Positions 11,534 through 21,190 of a DNA stretch of 64,000 nt are shown here, piece by piece. The notes beneath the pieces are model-generated. The model was not told the DNA's origin. It was given only the letters and a program-made list of their open reading frames with translations, and did not search any database. A program made the translations under genes and the position numbers. The stretch is from positions 1-64,000 of the forward strand of contig JADNRY010000256.1 of NCBI GenBank assembly GCA_015501585.1, given 5' to 3'. Origin of the DNA: Rhodocollybia butyracea. Taxonomy: Eukaryota; Basidiomycota; Agaricomycetes; Agaricales; Omphalotaceae. Each line of letters opens with the position of its first letter. Within the stretch, counting starts at the first letter, position 1.

Positions 11534-12462
11534 CGAGCAGAAAGATGAGTGGATCACAAAAAAAACTGTGTTCAAGCTGGGGTTTTTAAAGCAAATTATG
11601 GCTGTGTTTCGATTCGTGAAATCGACATGGCGCAATAAGGCTGTGGAGCAAAACAAGGATAGTCAGTGCCCAAACTGCTGTATTTCCATTAATGGTTGCA
11701 ATGGAGCAGCGGCTTGGCGCGTACTGTGTTGTATTTCCATAGATAGTCGGTGGCCGATGTTTCCAGTTGCCGTTAATGGTCCGCTTGGACTTGGGTTGAA
11801 GCAGGCTGGCACTTTTAGTTTGCAGTGAGCTGTATTCAGTGATCTCTATTTTTCTTGGTATGTAGATTTGCACGTCACTATACAGTACTTGTGTACGCAG
11901 TTGGCTCTATGTGCTGGGTGAATCACTTAAGCCCGCCACAGCAGAGTGAGTTGCATGCATATGGCGCAATGTGCCTTGCGCGCGTGTGCCAGCTGCTCCT
12001 CAATGGCACTGCACCGGTTTTCCTTCCCTACATAGTTGGCGCCTGGTAGCACTGCTGTATTTCCATTAATGGAGCGGCTGCCGCTGCTAAGTTTTAGTTG
12101 TTACAGTGGTGTCATAATGTGCAATTTTATTCCAAGATATCACGCAATTTTGGTGGAAGAGCATGACAATCTCAAGGAAACTGCTACTCGAGTCTGTGTA
12201 CACGTCTTACAACTGCACAGGATACTCCACAAGCCGGCGGGAGTACCTGTACCCTCAGACCTGTTACACGTTGCAGGCCGGGTGTGCGGCAGATTATCTG
12301 AACACACTGAAGCAGTGGCTGCCAACACTAAAACAATGAGTCAAGACAAGATAGAAGTCACGTTATGAGCACGTGGTCGTGAAGCATGCTTACAGTCAGG
12401 ACTTTCCGTTCGTTAAGCCACTGTAGGTGTTGTATTTTATCTGTGCTGGACACGTCTTCATG
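11534..12462. other. region between hypothetical gene and Helitron
   Basis: No supported gene. It holds a 22-bp direct repeat at 11674-11695 and 12051-12072. The left terminus of the Helitron probably lies here or just inside 12463, but I could not identify a convincing CTRR end with its hairpin. Confidence 0.45.
11674..12072. repeat. 22-bp direct repeat pair
   Basis: The same 22 bases (beginning ACTGCTGTATTTCC and ending ATTAATGG) occur at 11674-11695 and 12051-12072, 377 bp apart. A shorter variant of the core (TTGTATTTCCAT) occurs near 11730. This suggests a local duplication or transposon-related subterminal repeats. Confidence 0.7.
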
Positions 12463-14451
12463 CTACAGGTTGGAGCGCTGTGCAGGGTTTTCATAATACC
12501 ATGATAAACTTTGTTTTGCATAATTATTTGTCGTCAATGCAAGGGCCTCTGTTCTGTCCAACTCTTGCCTTAGCTCCTGGGATATATGGTTCTTGATTTT
12601 ATTCAAGTTAAATGGCCTCAAAATGCACAATCCTTTCAAAGAACGTACTCGTGATAGCATGACATAGGCACTTTGGATTGAACGACAGCTTGCCAGATCT
12701 ATACATACAACATTAAGAGAGCGCCCCTGTGAGTTATGTGATGTGAATGCAAATGCTGGAATCAAAGGTAACTGGTGACGTGTTGCTGAATAGATTCTCT
12801 CAGAGTTGGGAAGACGGAATTTAAATGATTGGGAGGCTAGAGACAAAAGAACTCGATGAGGATGCTCTGCATCACTAGGTGTCCCTTTGAAACCTGGAAA
12901 ATCTACTGTTGCGGACACTGCATATTTCTGGTTGGGTTGGCGCTCTTCATATTTCACAGAAACTAAAGTTCCAAGTGAACCTTTGGATAAACCAAGCTCA
13001 GTTGCAATATTTTCTGTACAAAAGACTGGCATACCCTGTATGAGTGGAAGTTTACCTGCTAAATCTTGGGCTTGTTTTACAGGGACTCTCCACGCAGCTT
13101 CAGCAGCCACCCCCTTCAGTTCGCGTTGATTTTTACCACGCCCCCGTATGTCTGTGGAGTGAAAGAATTGGAAGGGTTGACCACTTGCATCTGCAAAAGC
13201 CTTTGCACATTTAAAGTTATGTGCATCCCGAGCAGCATTTGTATAGGTTATGAGTGGGCAAGCATTATCGGGGTTGGTGATCCATCTTCTAATATCTATT
13301 AGTGACTTAGTTTCTTCCGAGCAATTTGGGTTGGACAGAACATAAAAATCCAGCAACTGCTTGTCTTGCCTTGTACAAGTACCTGTTCGGAGGCGACTAA
13401 GCAAGTCAATAAGAATATTATCCCCCTTCTGACGCATTATCTCTGTAAGAACAACCACATGATTTATTTGATGCCAAGCTTGGATCCCTCTAACTTTATA
13501 CTGAGTCGTTTGATTTAGTGCATTTAAATTATTAGAATTATAACAACGAACAAGTTCACGATCAAATAACGGTGATGCGCCAGGAGGCGGGAGCTGAGCT
13601 GGATCACCACAGGTAACAATATTGAGTCTCCCAAAAGGGTGTTCTGTAATACCTTTCGCTATAGAGCAATACTCCGACAGCAAGCTCATGTCACTTGGAT
13701 CCATAAAATATATCTCATCTACCACTAACGTTCTTACTGGACCAAAACGCCGCTCTAGATCATTCCGGACCTTCTGTCCAGAATTAGTATCAGCTTTCAT
13801 GTTTGCCCTTTTAACACGCAGAGCAGCTTCTGCATGTATTGTACAGCCGCCGATGTCACTTGCAACAACACCAGTTGGAGCCGTTAAACGAAATTCTTCT
13901 GTGCAATTTAGCTCCTGATGAAACTCTGTCCAAGCTTCAAAGATTCGTGATTTTCCTGTACCACCCGGCCCTGTTACAAGAAGGCGTAATGGTGGAAGCT
14001 GGGAATCACTGTCAATCTGTTTACCCACTGCATCGGCAAGAAGCAAGAAAGCCAAAATTTGACGCTCATTGAGACTATGTATTTTTACTAGTGCCATGGC
14101 AAGCTTCTGGTATGGTTTCAAAGAGTCCCAATGTTCTTCAGAGTTGGAATCACTTGGATGAAGCTTTAAGTACAGTGCCTTTGCTCGTTCAATTTCACTA
14201 TTGATATTTGATGAAAATGGCAGTGGAACATGTAGAGAGGGTTCACGATGATGTTGAGTGATGTTCTTCTGAGCAGCTGCCTTCAAGCGGCTATTTATTA
14301 TGTCTTCTTTTTGCTTAGCAATAGAAATTCGGGAAGCCATTGCTGCCTCTTTATCTTGAAAAGATGCAAGACTTGATGAATTAAGATCATTTGGTAGTAT
14401 GGACACTTGAGTAACATTATAAAAAACCCTGTGAGCTTGTATTTTCAACAA
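12463..14451 (-). CDS. Helitron Pif1-type helicase segment
   Basis: A 662-residue frame segment. Walker A is GPGGTGKSRIFEAW, Walker B is LVVDEIYFMDPSDMSLL, and the late helicase motifs are AFAFTSHNSQGRSLNVVCID and AYVMLSRVRSLKGLCILRPF, all typical of SF1B Pif1-like Helitron helicases that unwind the transposon strand. The upstream frame joins by a one-base shift in the A6 run at 14421-14426 (one base too many). The stop at 12463 is likely the true C-terminus. Confidence 0.9.
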   Translation of the reverse strand: MLKIQAHRVFYNVTQVSILPNDLNSSSLASFQDKEAAMASRISIAKQKEDIINSRLKAAAQKNITQHHREPSLHVPLPFSSNINSEIERAKALYLKLHPSDSNSEEHWDSLKPYQKLAMALVKIHSLNERQILAFLLLADAVGKQIDSDSQLPPLRLLVTGPGGTGKSRIFEAWTEFHQELNCTEEFRLTAPTGVVASDIGGCTIHAEAALRVKRANMKADTNSGQKVRNDLERRFGPVRTLVVDEIYFMDPSDMSLLSEYCSIAKGITEHPFGRLNIVTCGDPAQLPPPGASPLFDRELVRCYNSNNLNALNQTTQYKVRGIQAWHQINHVVVLTEIMRQKGDNILIDLLSRLRTGTCTRQDKQLLDFYVLSNPNCSEETKSLIDIRRWITNPDNACPLITYTNAARDAHNFKCAKAFADASGQPFQFFHSTDIRGRGKNQRELKGVAAEAAWRVPVKQAQDLAGKLPLIQGMPVFCTENIATELGLSKGSLGTLVSVKYEERQPNQKYAVSATVDFPGFKGTPSDAEHPHRVLLSLASQSFKFRLPNSERIYSATRHQLPLIPAFAFTSHNSQGRSLNVVCIDLASCRSIQSAYVMLSRVRSLKGLCILRPFNLNKIKNHISQELRQELDRTEALALTTNNYAKQSLSWYYENPAQRSNL

Positions 14452-15109
14452 TGGAAGCTACGTCACCAGGCAGCTCATCTATTACTTCATTATCAAGTGA
14501 ATTATAATCAACTTCTGTGTCCATTGCACTCTCCCATTCAGGATCATATATGTCAGAGGCATCGTCAAAGGCATTAGTAGAACCTGGTAAGACACGACAT
14601 AGTTCAGCTAGTCTTTTTCTTCTAATTGCAGCATAATCAAACTTTGCATCTTTACTCTCATACTGAAGCTGCATATTTTCCATGATTTTAATATGAGTGT
14701 TTCCAGATGTAGAGGATTTCCAGCTGCTAAAAGCAGTGTCCCAAAGTTGGTTTGGAGCTTTCAGTGGTGAAGCACGGTCATCAGACCAAGGCTTGAACAA
14801 AGTAAGCATGGCTACTGCATACTTACTTTGGTCCTCTTCTTTATCATTGCGGGGAATTGAGTAACCAACAAGAACTGGGATGCGGGGGTTTTCAGTCACA
14901 GTAACTTGCTTTAAACAGTGGGTTGCATATTGTGGATGGCCAGGTTGAAACTGTAAGTAAGTCTTTATTTGAGTTTCAGTTCGAGGAAGTTTATCTTTGG
15001 CAAAATTACACATTATATCCCAAGTGCACCACATCAATAATTCTGGTGGTCGGAAGAAAAAAATCATTGAATAGAGAATTTCCTGTTGAAGAATGCTGAT
15101 TTTTATCAT
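14417..15109 (-). CDS. Helitron RepHel linker segment
   Basis: A 230-residue frame segment between Rep and helicase (FFRPPELLMWCTWDIMCNF, YATHCLKQVTVTENPRIPVL), corresponding to the conserved region around the 'YRPPEL-W' block of Helitron proteins. It joins the upstream Rep segment by a shift in the A7 run at 15057-15063. Function of this linker is unknown. It contains no internal stop. Confidence 0.8.
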   Translation of the reverse strand: MIKISILQQEILYSMIFFFRPPELLMWCTWDIMCNFAKDKLPRTETQIKTYLQFQPGHPQYATHCLKQVTVTENPRIPVLVGYSIPRNDKEEDQSKYAVAMLTLFKPWSDDRASPLKAPNQLWDTAFSSWKSSTSGNTHIKIMENMQLQYESKDAKFDYAAIRRKRLAELCRVLPGSTNAFDDASDIYDPEWESAMDTEVDYNSLDNEVIDELPGDVASIVENTSSQGFL

Positions 15110-16730
15110 TACTGACTTTAGGATCCATTAAGAAGATTAAAGAGTCGTCTTCATCGGGGCTAAGCTGCTGTTGTTCCGGCAGTCCTTCACAGACATTAAC
15201 ATCAGTAATGTTTTCATCAATGGATGTATAGTTATCATCAAAGATATCTCGTGCAATTTCACGAAGCATACCCGACCAGTAAAATCTTGGGAATGCACGA
15301 TTAGTGTAATGCGAAGGCTCCCCTAGAAGTGCAGTTGCCACTTGCTGACTGGATAACTCACGTTTTGCAATTAGCTTATTGGCAGTCTTGAGAAGTAGTT
15401 GTCGGCTTCTTTCTCCAGTATCAATCACACCATCAATGTCCATTGGGGGATTTTCTGCAAGTATCTTGATGGAAGCACATAATGCCGAGAAAACTAATGC
15501 TGTATCTAGTGTGAATTTCACTGTGTAGTTGCCTACATATTGGAACATTGCCATTGCCACAGTACCTGATCCAATGGGTTTAGCATCACTGTTACATCGC
15601 TGAGATATTGTAATGAGAGGGTTATGTCCATTCACAAAACCATTGTTACATTTGAGAACAAGGGCATCATCCTCATCAAAATGTGTTTTCTCTGACATCT
15701 CACGTGGAAGCTGAAAACGGCAATCTTTATTATCATCACGGAGAGATCTGATATTTTTTGGCAGATGCTTATAGCAAGTGTCACCATGTTCATGAATCAT
15801 GGCACTACTTTCAAGGACATCCCGTAGGTCTTGAGCAAAACTTTCCTGGAAAGTGGGCTCTGTTGGATCTTGGGAGCGGCTCATAACAGGTTGACGGATA
15901 TACATACCTTGTTCTCGAATATATTGATGTGTATCCTCAGGGATATTTTGTGAAAATACATCATCATACCAAGCAGTTAACTTTTCCACAAAATTGGGAC
16001 TAGATTTGCATCTTTGTTTGATCTCCATTGGATTCATACCCTTCTGGAGCCATACAAGCAGATGTATATGGAGTGTACCTCTACCTTGAGCTTCAACAAC
16101 ACCATAATATACAGAAATTTCACCAAAGATTCCCTTTCCATTTTTACGTTTAGTTCCAAGAAGAATGTGAAGAAGAGTCCTAACAGAGTGATGAAAAAAT
16201 TCGGCAGCAGCCACTGGATTTTGTGCCACAAAAGAAGACCTTTCCAAGTTTTCAGCACCAGGCTTCAAGTCATGAAAGAACTTATCCAAGTCAATTTCTC
16301 GGCCAGCTTTAACTTGAGTAATAGGATTATTGGTATCTGTTGGATTTAAGGTCAAGAATATGTGTGGCAGAGCATCAGTGTGTACAATTGAATATAATTC
16401 TTCACGCATGTGTTGAATTTCAGCCATTGAGCCAGGTACATCTTCTGCAATGTAGTTGACATGCTGAATAAGCTTTGTGGCAGCTTGCTCCCCTTCAGTC
16501 TCTGCACGAGCAAATGGATTTCTTTTGAGTTTGTCAGTGAAAGATTCAATGGTTGAATCAGTAATTTTATTTAGAAGAGCATCCACGCATGGAAACCAAG
16601 ATTTTTTTACAGCTAAGCGTGCATTGTTAAGAGGTATCACGACGTTGTAGAATATTGTTAACAACAAACATGAAAGACAAATGAGTCTGGAACCGACGAT
16701 TTGGGCCACTTTGCAGTAGGTGAGAAACAT
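15006..16730 (-). CDS. Helitron HUH Rep nuclease segment
   Basis: Carries the rolling-circle Rep motifs: FLTLNPTDTNNPI (motif 1), GRGTLHIHLLVWL (motif 2, the metal-binding HUH pair His-Ile-His) and a double-Tyr motif FQYVGNYTVKFTLDTALV (nicking tyrosines). The start of the open frame (before LNNARLAVKKSWFP) is a shadow of the previous segment, so the true junction is near 16626-16636. Predicted role: nicking and strand transfer at the Helitron ends. Confidence 0.9.
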   Translation of the reverse strand: MFLTYCKVAQIVGSRLICLSCLLLTIFYNVVIPLNNARLAVKKSWFPCVDALLNKITDSTIESFTDKLKRNPFARAETEGEQAATKLIQHVNYIAEDVPGSMAEIQHMREELYSIVHTDALPHIFLTLNPTDTNNPITQVKAGREIDLDKFFHDLKPGAENLERSSFVAQNPVAAAEFFHHSVRTLLHILLGTKRKNGKGIFGEISVYYGVVEAQGRGTLHIHLLVWLQKGMNPMEIKQRCKSSPNFVEKLTAWYDDVFSQNIPEDTHQYIREQGMYIRQPVMSRSQDPTEPTFQESFAQDLRDVLESSAMIHEHGDTCYKHLPKNIRSLRDDNKDCRFQLPREMSEKTHFDEDDALVLKCNNGFVNGHNPLITISQRCNSDAKPIGSGTVAMAMFQYVGNYTVKFTLDTALVFSALCASIKILAENPPMDIDGVIDTGERSRQLLLKTANKLIAKRELSSQQVATALLGEPSHYTNRAFPRFYWSGMLREIARDIFDDNYTSIDENITDVNVCEGLPEQQQLSPDEDDSLIFLMDPKVSNDKNQHSSTGNSLFNDFFLPTTRIIDVVHLGYNV

Positions 16731-17292
16731 GAGTCCTCATAGGAAGTTCCTTGAAACCTATAGAATCATTAGAATGTATATCGTCATTTTCCATCATTCC
16801 GACCCCATATGGAAAAAGTGTGGGCCAGAGATGGCCATATGTATCAGGACTGTGCCTTGTGGGCAAGGGAGTAGAACCTGAAGGATATTTGATAAATGAG
16901 GTTTGACCAGCTTTAAGTCTCTGCAGAGCATTAAGCTTACGCATCTTGTAAGTAGAATCTGCATGATCCGCATCAATAACTGTAGAAGAGGGCATACCCA
17001 GTGGAGATACATTCTGGTTGAACTGTTCAGAATTAGCCTGTTGAGTATATGAAGCACCCTCAGAATTGGTATTGACACATATAATGGACTGAATAGGGAT
17101 TGGAATACCAGCTTCAGGGTAATGAGCAGCAGCCTCCTCAACCAAGTCAATGTTGAGGTCAGAGTATAATGAATTATGTTGGATTAGCCATTTAAGAGCT
17201 TCAATGATTCGAGAACGGCGGACAAGTAATGGAGACCGTGATAGCATTTCAATTGTTACTTCAATATCTGGGGACCAATGAAAATAACACAA
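16627..17292 (-). CDS. Helitron_like_N segment
   Basis: A 221-residue frame segment (LLVRRSRIIEALKWLIQHN, HLWPTLFPYGVGMME, LPMRTHVSHLLQSGPNRRFQ) matching the N-terminal Helitron-like domain that precedes the Rep catalytic region. It connects upstream by a one-base shift at the G4 run 17270-17273 and downstream near 16630. Confidence 0.85.
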   Translation of the reverse strand: MCYFHWSPDIEVTIEMLSRSPLLVRRSRIIEALKWLIQHNSLYSDLNIDLVEEAAAHYPEAGIPIPIQSIICVNTNSEGASYTQQANSEQFNQNVSPLGMPSSTVIDADHADSTYKMRKLNALQRLKAGQTSFIKYPSGSTPLPTRHSPDTYGHLWPTLFPYGVGMMENDDIHSNDSIGFKELPMRTHVSHLLQSGPNRRFQTHLSFMFVVNNILQRRDTS

Positions 17293-18488
17293 ACTTCATC
17301 ATGGAGCTGAGACAATGGTGGAGGCAGACATGTACCGAGAGGACTAGGATCTTGAGGGAATATACATACATTTCCACGTGAAGCAAACTGGCCTGTAGGC
17401 CCAAGTTCAAGCTTAAACATACATTTTGTAGTTCGTGCGCGCGCAATGCACTGCTCTTCAAGAAATGTCAAACCTTGTAAGGCAGATGGAAGTGAACCAG
17501 TCCAAGTACCATTAGCATAACTGCGAACAGGAATACCGTGAAATGAACGGTGTTTTCGTTGGCCATCATCGCCTCTTGTGTATTTAACTTCTTTTTTGCA
17601 ATAAAAACATAAGCGATAACAATCATTTTCGATCGTCTCTGGGCAAAAGCATTGAATCTGAGGTTGATTTAATTTTTGACGAATCTCTTGAGTTGCTGTC
17701 TCCAACAATGATATATCAAGCTCGGCGCAAGGAATCAAAAAGCAAGTACTACTTGGCTCATATCTTCCACAGAATGAACAATCATAACGATGAACAGACT
17801 CGTTACTACCAGCATCATGAGCTTCTTTGAGAATGTTAACCTTCTCATCCCATGTGAGGATGTTGAGCCATTCCGTATCATCCTGGAGACAATCAATATG
17901 CAGGGGAGGAGGAATAGAACCTTGGTTAACAGTCATGTTTTTCTTCTTGCGTGAAGTATCCAACTGTATTTGTTTACGCTTTTGGGCAGTAGAATGCGGA
18001 GATTCATAGTTACGAAGGTTCAAAGATTTAGCTGAAGTAATAAAATCATGGTCAGAGATATCATCATACTCTACAGAGGCCTGAAGAGCATGGGCACGGC
18101 GGATTAAGCATACATTTGTGCAAGAATGCACAGAGAAGTCACTGCGCAGCTCGGCAGTGGTCTTGTACTTATTGTCAGGGTGACGGGATGAAAGAGCAAC
18201 ATGTAAAGTAGCAAGCTTTCGAAGGTCATTGGTACTGAAGGACTTGGATTGAATAAGATACTTGACTACAAGTGGCTTAAGTTCCACAGGAATGTAAACG
18301 AAGTCGGAACGAAGATATGTAAATGAAATAGTAGTATTCGGAGTTGGTGTAGATGTTGTGGAAGTGAGCAGGTTCAGATCGTGTTGAATGCTGTTCTCAT
18401 TATCGTTATCATTATCGTTATCGTTATCGTTATCATTATCGTTATCATTATCATTAGCGCTAGCGGTTTCAAAGCCATTTTCATACAC
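17256..18488 (-). CDS. Helitron N-terminal (DUF6570-like) segment
   Basis: A 410-residue frame segment. It begins with an Asp-Asn repeat encoded by a microsatellite (18397-18455). Cysteine pairs follow (HSCTNVCLIRRAHAL, YDCSFCGRYEPSSTC, YRLCFYCKKEVKY), then the DUF6570-type block (FLEEQCIARARTTKCMFKLE, LPPPLSQLHDEVCVIFIG). The DUF6570 block normally sits directly before Helitron_like_N. The start codon is uncertain because of the repeat. Confidence 0.75.
   Translation of the reverse strand: MYENGFETASANDNDNDNDNDNDNDNDNDNENSIQHDLNLLTSTTSTPTPNTTISFTYLRSDFVYIPVELKPLVVKYLIQSKSFSTNDLRKLATLHVALSSRHPDNKYKTTAELRSDFSVHSCTNVCLIRRAHALQASVEYDDISDHDFITSAKSLNLRNYESPHSTAQKRKQIQLDTSRKKKNMTVNQGSIPPPLHIDCLQDDTEWLNILTWDEKVNILKEAHDAGSNESVHRYDCSFCGRYEPSSTCFLIPCAELDISLLETATQEIRQKLNQPQIQCFCPETIENDCYRLCFYCKKEVKYTRGDDGQRKHRSFHGIPVRSYANGTWTGSLPSALQGLTFLEEQCIARARTTKCMFKLELGPTGQFASRGNVCIFPQDPSPLGTCLPPPLSQLHDEVCVIFIGPQILK
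18397..18455. repeat. 6-bp microsatellite encoding (Asp-Asn)n
   Basis: An imperfect tandem of TTATCG/TTATCA hexamers on the + strand. On the - strand it encodes about 20 residues of alternating Asp-Asn near the N-terminus of the Helitron protein. It is probably length-polymorphic. Confidence 0.85.
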
Positions 18489-19237
18489 GAAAGAAGAGTC
18501 CTAGCAAAAGATCCATCAGAAAAGCAGAAAAATTTAAAAAAACATTTGCTACGCACAGAGAAAACCGATAGCTCCTCCAAAGATAACAGATTACCACGAT
18601 TTGGAACTGCTGTTTGAGGCTAGAAGACAGGATATGTTGGTAGGTGACATGAGATACATCCGGCAGGACCTTACCAGAGTTGTTGAGCTATGAGAGGACA
18701 GAGAAGTGGAAGCAGATGGAGATAGTTGCCAGGAGTTGTACATTTTTTTTAAAAAAAGTGTGGATGGAAAGATGAACACAAAGGAGAGTCGAAGAGTGAA
18801 AGAAAAGTCGTCGACGACGTTGTCAGTTGACGTGTACCTCACGTGATCACCAGCATACGTGTCAGTACCACAGTTGTTTGCACAAATAAGGAAATATCTC
18901 GTCCCAATATGGTAGTCGTGGGAATAGTTTGGAAATACCTTCAACTTTATCGTAAGGAGCCAAACCTAAAGGTTCGGCAATTACATAAATTACTGTAGTT
19001 CTTCTACACTACGAGTACACAATCGCATAGCCTTTGTCGTGCTCTTTCGTGTGAACGTAAGACTCTCGCCCAAGGGCGTTATATCGAAGCTCTCGCTGAT
19101 TGCAATTAGCACACAATTAGTATACAAAGGGTGGATGCTAAGCTACAATGCTTAATGCAAACCAAATACACCAACTATCACAAGCGATAAAGATAGCACT
19201 TCCAACAAAAAGCTTGAAAGAGATAAAAAAAAGTGGA
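18489..19237. other. region between Helitron gene and 7-TM gene
   Basis: No supported gene. It should contain the 5' end of the Helitron (a TC terminus on the - strand) and 3' sequence of the membrane-protein gene. I see no clear boundary, RNA gene or repeat. Confidence 0.45.
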
Positions 19238-20166
19238 TCATGTTTGATAATAGCCTTGGGTGTACAGGGGCAGATCCGGAGGATTATCAACTTTCGGAGG
19301 GATAAGCCCAGGAATAGTGTATATCACAGCGCAAAGCCACTCGGGTAGAGCAACGAGAGGGTACCAGAGATCTTCGTCGTTGGCTTTGGAGAGGTCGTTT
19401 ATGGTGGCGACTGTAAATACTTCGCGGACGAGTAGCAGCAACGCCATGACGCCGAAAAAGAGCGAAACATGGGGGTTTCTCAAGGGGTCTTTGTCTGAAT
19501 GAAGAGTTAGACTTGGGGACATGTGTATGAAGGAGGGAGTGACGAGGCACGCACTTGAATGTTCAGCTCGGATGAGAACTACAGTCTGTAAAACTTGGAC
19601 GATAGTGAGGATCAAGAAAACGACTGCACTGGCTTTGCGCAACGTGGTTCCAGTGCTGCTTGTTGGGTTCGAGGACGTCATGTCGATACCGACGATACCC
19701 AAAATCATAGCAACTACGAGGGCAAGGCGGAATAGACGGCGGTTTCGAGCGAAGTGTAGGATATCACCAATGGTAGAAGTAGGATGGTTATCGTCGCATA
19801 ATTCGAGTCTGTCCAAGACGAGGGTATATGCAGAATATAGCAGTCCGAAGAAACCGACTGAAAAGAGGACTTCTGTAGCGATGAATACCCCCTCGTCTTC
19901 TCCAACGCTTGTGACGCCTATGGATATTGCACGCAGGGTGAACGCCGCTACTCGAACTGGATAGATGTCAGAAGCATTATAGCTTCGTCAAAAGATACCA
20001 ACATACTGAGACAAAACAGAGTCATCGTAAACAACACCCTTTGTCGCTCATGGATAATCTTGTACAAAAAAACCACAAAAAGAGGTGAATACAAAACAGC
20101 GAAGATCGCAGCAGCAGGGATAGACTCCCAGCCGAAGAGTTCAGGGAAGTCAAGTGTTACAGTCAT
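19238..20166 (-). CDS. 7-TM fungal membrane protein, DUF7702-like
   Basis: Two exons: the first begins at the ATG at 20166 (MTVTLDFPELFGWESIPAA), then an approximately 50-bp intron near 19975-20010, then a long second exon to the stop at 19238. Hydrophobic segments include AAAIFAVLYSPLFVVFLY, VLFTMTLFCL, EVLFSVGFFGLLYSAYTLVL, LFRLALVVAMILGIVGI, ASAVVFLILTIVQVLQTVV, VSLFFGVMALLLLVREVF and LPEWLCAVIYTIPGLIPP, so about seven passes. The layout and motifs (FGLLYSAYTLVLDR, RLFRLALV) resemble the fungal DUF7702 group of uncharacterised 7-TM proteins. Substrate or ligand unknown. The reading frame is intact. Confidence 0.75.
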
Positions 20167-21190
20167 CTAGTAGTAAGCTTCAAGAGAACAAGGAAAGAAA
20201 AAGGAGAAGAGAAACGAGGCTGTCGAGGAAAGGAGGCTTTGCGGGCACATCGATCTTATACATACGTCGCTTCAGATGAGAAAGCACAAAGTCAAAATTG
20301 ATCTAACATAGCTAAGTACAGGTCCCAGGAGGAAATGAAGAGCATGTGGCGGTGCTCCGTCGGTGTTCGCATCAGTGCGACGGTACCGTAGGCTGCACAA
20401 CGGTCCCAGAAAAGGACGAGATGGTGTACAATGTACGTATTAACATGAGCTGTGATAACCTAGACCACTCTTACGGGAAACTGGCAGTGCGTATGCACTG
20501 GATCCATATCAAACGAGACGACTCGGAATTTCGTCTGACAACCCCTGCACCCCGTGAAGAACAGTATCATCTAATTATAATTTTTCCGGTAGCTCGTAGT
20601 AGTAACTACACACCCATAGCCATGGGAGCTCCAAAAATATCTACAGCGCTGCGCACTGGACATCAAATCTAATTTTCACAGATTGAGTGAGGCAGCTGCT
20701 GCCTCAATCTTTCCGACTGATTCCATCCATCCCGTGGCAGAACATACAATTTTTAGAGCTCCACATGACGACTCACTGGTACTGAAGTACCTGATCATTA
20801 TGTCTACTCACTGGCCAACCTGCATTTTTGACCAGAGTCTATACAGTACTAAAAATTGAAAACGCGCTCTGTTCTACTTCTCTTTACGCTCACGGCTAGT
20901 TCGACGGAAATTCGCAACCTGTGGTTGAAAAGAGGGACCTGAAATCATCTGAGGTTAAGATTAAGGATGAGATTAAAGATCTAGAACTGGAAGAATGCAG
21001 GAGCCGTAGGAGATTCCGTAACTAGTAAAACACCGGTTTTTGCGAGTCTTCCTAGTTAATGATGCTGTTTATATGTATCTTTGAATTGAAATAAAATCAC
21101 GATTACTTTACAACCAGCATATAAGCGTAAACCTCCGATGTATAATGAGCGAAATCACAGCTAGTCCTCGGTCGCGTGGAAGATTATTGT
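20167..21190. other. intergenic region
   Basis: Between two - strand genes. A 108-codon + strand ORF (20346-20672) has no recognisable features. An imperfect palindrome at 20681-20709 (GATTGAGTGAGGCAGC against TGCTGCCTCAATC, with a 3-nt bulge) is the only structure noted. Confidence 0.5.

Larger units (their letters stand above)
12463..18488 (-). mobile_element. Helitron (rolling-circle transposon), autonomous-type RepHel gene
   Basis: A single RepHel coding unit of about 2000 codons is readable across five consecutive, overlapping frame segments, in the order DUF6570-like N-terminus, Helitron_like_N, HUH Rep nuclease, linker, Pif1-family helicase. This is the diagnostic architecture of autonomous Helitrons. 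No in-frame stop interrupts any segment. The four frame changes are single-base shifts, three of them at homopolymers: 17270-17273 (G4), 15057-15063 (A7), 14421-14426 (A6), and one near 16626-16636. The element is therefore either very recently inactivated or broken only by sequencing errors. Terminal TC and CTRR-hairpin ends were not found with confidence, so the element extends beyond these coordinates. Confidence 0.9.

Noticed and set aside
20681..20709. Palindrome GATTGAG..CTCAATC as a terminator or RNA element
   Set aside because: Imperfect with a 3-nt bulge, not near a gene end on a consistent strand; probably chance.
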